From: Bacteroides sp. | GTDB lineage: Bacteria > Bacteroidota > Bacteroidia > Bacteroidales > SM23-62 | Direction: 5' to 3' | Length of the DNA stretch: 7,164 nt | Assembly: GCA_030589965.1 (NCBI GenBank) | Contig: JAUUZM010000172.1 | Location: 1 to 7,164 of the forward strand | In this document: positions 6,965 through 7,164 of the stretch, piece by piece | Layout: each line of letters begins with the position of its first letter | Numbering within the stretch: the first letter of the stretch is position 1 | The notes under the pieces: model-generated | The model's database searches: none | What the model saw: only the letters and a program-made list of their open reading frames with translations | Told to the model about the DNA's origin: nothing | Made by a program: the position numbers and the translations under genes

Positions 6965-7164
6965 ATGAATAGAATAGTAGAAAAGGAGTATTTCTCTGAG
7001 CTGGTTACCAAGCTGGTAGTTGAGGCTCCGTATATTGCCAGGAGCAGGAAGGCCGGTCATTTCGTAATTGTCAGGATGGAGGAAAAGGGTGAACGGATTC
7101 CCTTAACTATTGCCGGAGCTGATCTTGAGAAAGGCACAATTACCCTGATCGTCCAGAAAGTAGG
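6965..7164 (+). CDS. NfnA/SudB/PyrK-like FAD-NAD(P)H oxidoreductase subunit (3' end outside window)
   Basis: The 5' end of a gene cut by the window edge: 66 full codons plus two bases. The start MNRIVEKEYFSELV, followed by EAPYIARSRKAGHFVIVR and ERIPLTIAGAD, matches the N-terminal beta-barrel FAD domain of the ferredoxin-NADP reductase-like family. That family includes the small subunit of NADH-dependent ferredoxin:NADP oxidoreductase (NfnA), sulfide dehydrogenase subunit SudB, and PyrK. RIPLTIA is the expected flavin-contact motif (R-x-P-L/S-T). The NAD-binding domain and the cysteine cluster would lie beyond the window. The ATG at 6965-6967 is chosen because it gives the usual family N-terminus; the frame is closed upstream by a TGA at 6884-6886. 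A glutamate-synthase-like partner gene downstream would make it an Nfn-type enzyme, while a pyrD neighbour would make it PyrK. The gene is divergent from the diiron-sucAB operon. Confidence 0.85.
   Translation, partial: MNRIVEKEYFSELVTKLVVEAPYIARSRKAGHFVIVRMEEKGERIPLTIAGADLEKGTITLIVQKV

Overview
The window looks like chromosomal DNA of a member of the Bacteroidota, probably an environmental Bacteroidia-type lineage. The phylum call rests on three things. Promoter-like boxes upstream of genes fit the Bacteroidota pattern TTTG / TAnnTTTG. No start codon has a recognisable Shine-Dalgarno sequence. The protein styles also fit: a GT4 glycosyltransferase with the EED..GLNYRYALPNKLFDYIQAG block, and a 2-oxoglutarate dehydrogenase E1/E2 pair. 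The order-level placement is a guess. GC content is moderate by eye. I see no mobile element, CRISPR array, tRNA or rRNA.

Layout, left to right. From 1 to 1101 on the + strand is the 3' part of a GT4-type glycosyltransferase whose first few codons lie before the window. It converges with a four-gene minus-strand block. In transcription order (right to left) the block is a ferritin-like/rubrerythrin-type diiron protein (6352-6810), 2-oxoglutarate dehydrogenase E1 sucA (3505-6318), dihydrolipoyl succinyltransferase E2 sucB (2256-3458), and a PLP-dependent diaminopropionate ammonia-lyase (1098-2237). Gaps inside the block are 33, 46 and 18 bases, so it reads as one operon. A well-spaced promoter (6845-6876) precedes the diiron gene, and a possible internal -7 box lies just before sucA. 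At the right edge, divergent on the + strand, the first 66 codons of an NfnA/SudB/PyrK-like FAD-NAD(P)H reductase subunit are present. The longest stretch without a gene is the 154-base divergent promoter region (6811-6964).

How the genes fit together. SucA and SucB are two of the three parts of the 2-oxoglutarate dehydrogenase complex, which converts 2-oxoglutarate to succinyl-CoA. The third part, E3 (lipoamide dehydrogenase), is not in the window and must come from elsewhere. The diiron protein may protect against peroxide or handle iron. The divergent flavoprotein probably moves electrons between NAD(P)H and ferredoxin. The ammonia-lyase makes pyruvate and ammonia from 2,3-diaminopropionate. 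The shared theme of redox and 2-oxoacid/amino-acid catabolism is an inference from proximity.

The most unusual sequence feature is a cysteine-rich C-terminal extension on SucA (CxCx6Cx3C), which E. coli-type E1 proteins lack. It occurs together with a shortened loop in the subunit-binding domain of SucB. I found no clear evidence of a wholly new system. The window is mainly core metabolism with these lineage-specific oddities.
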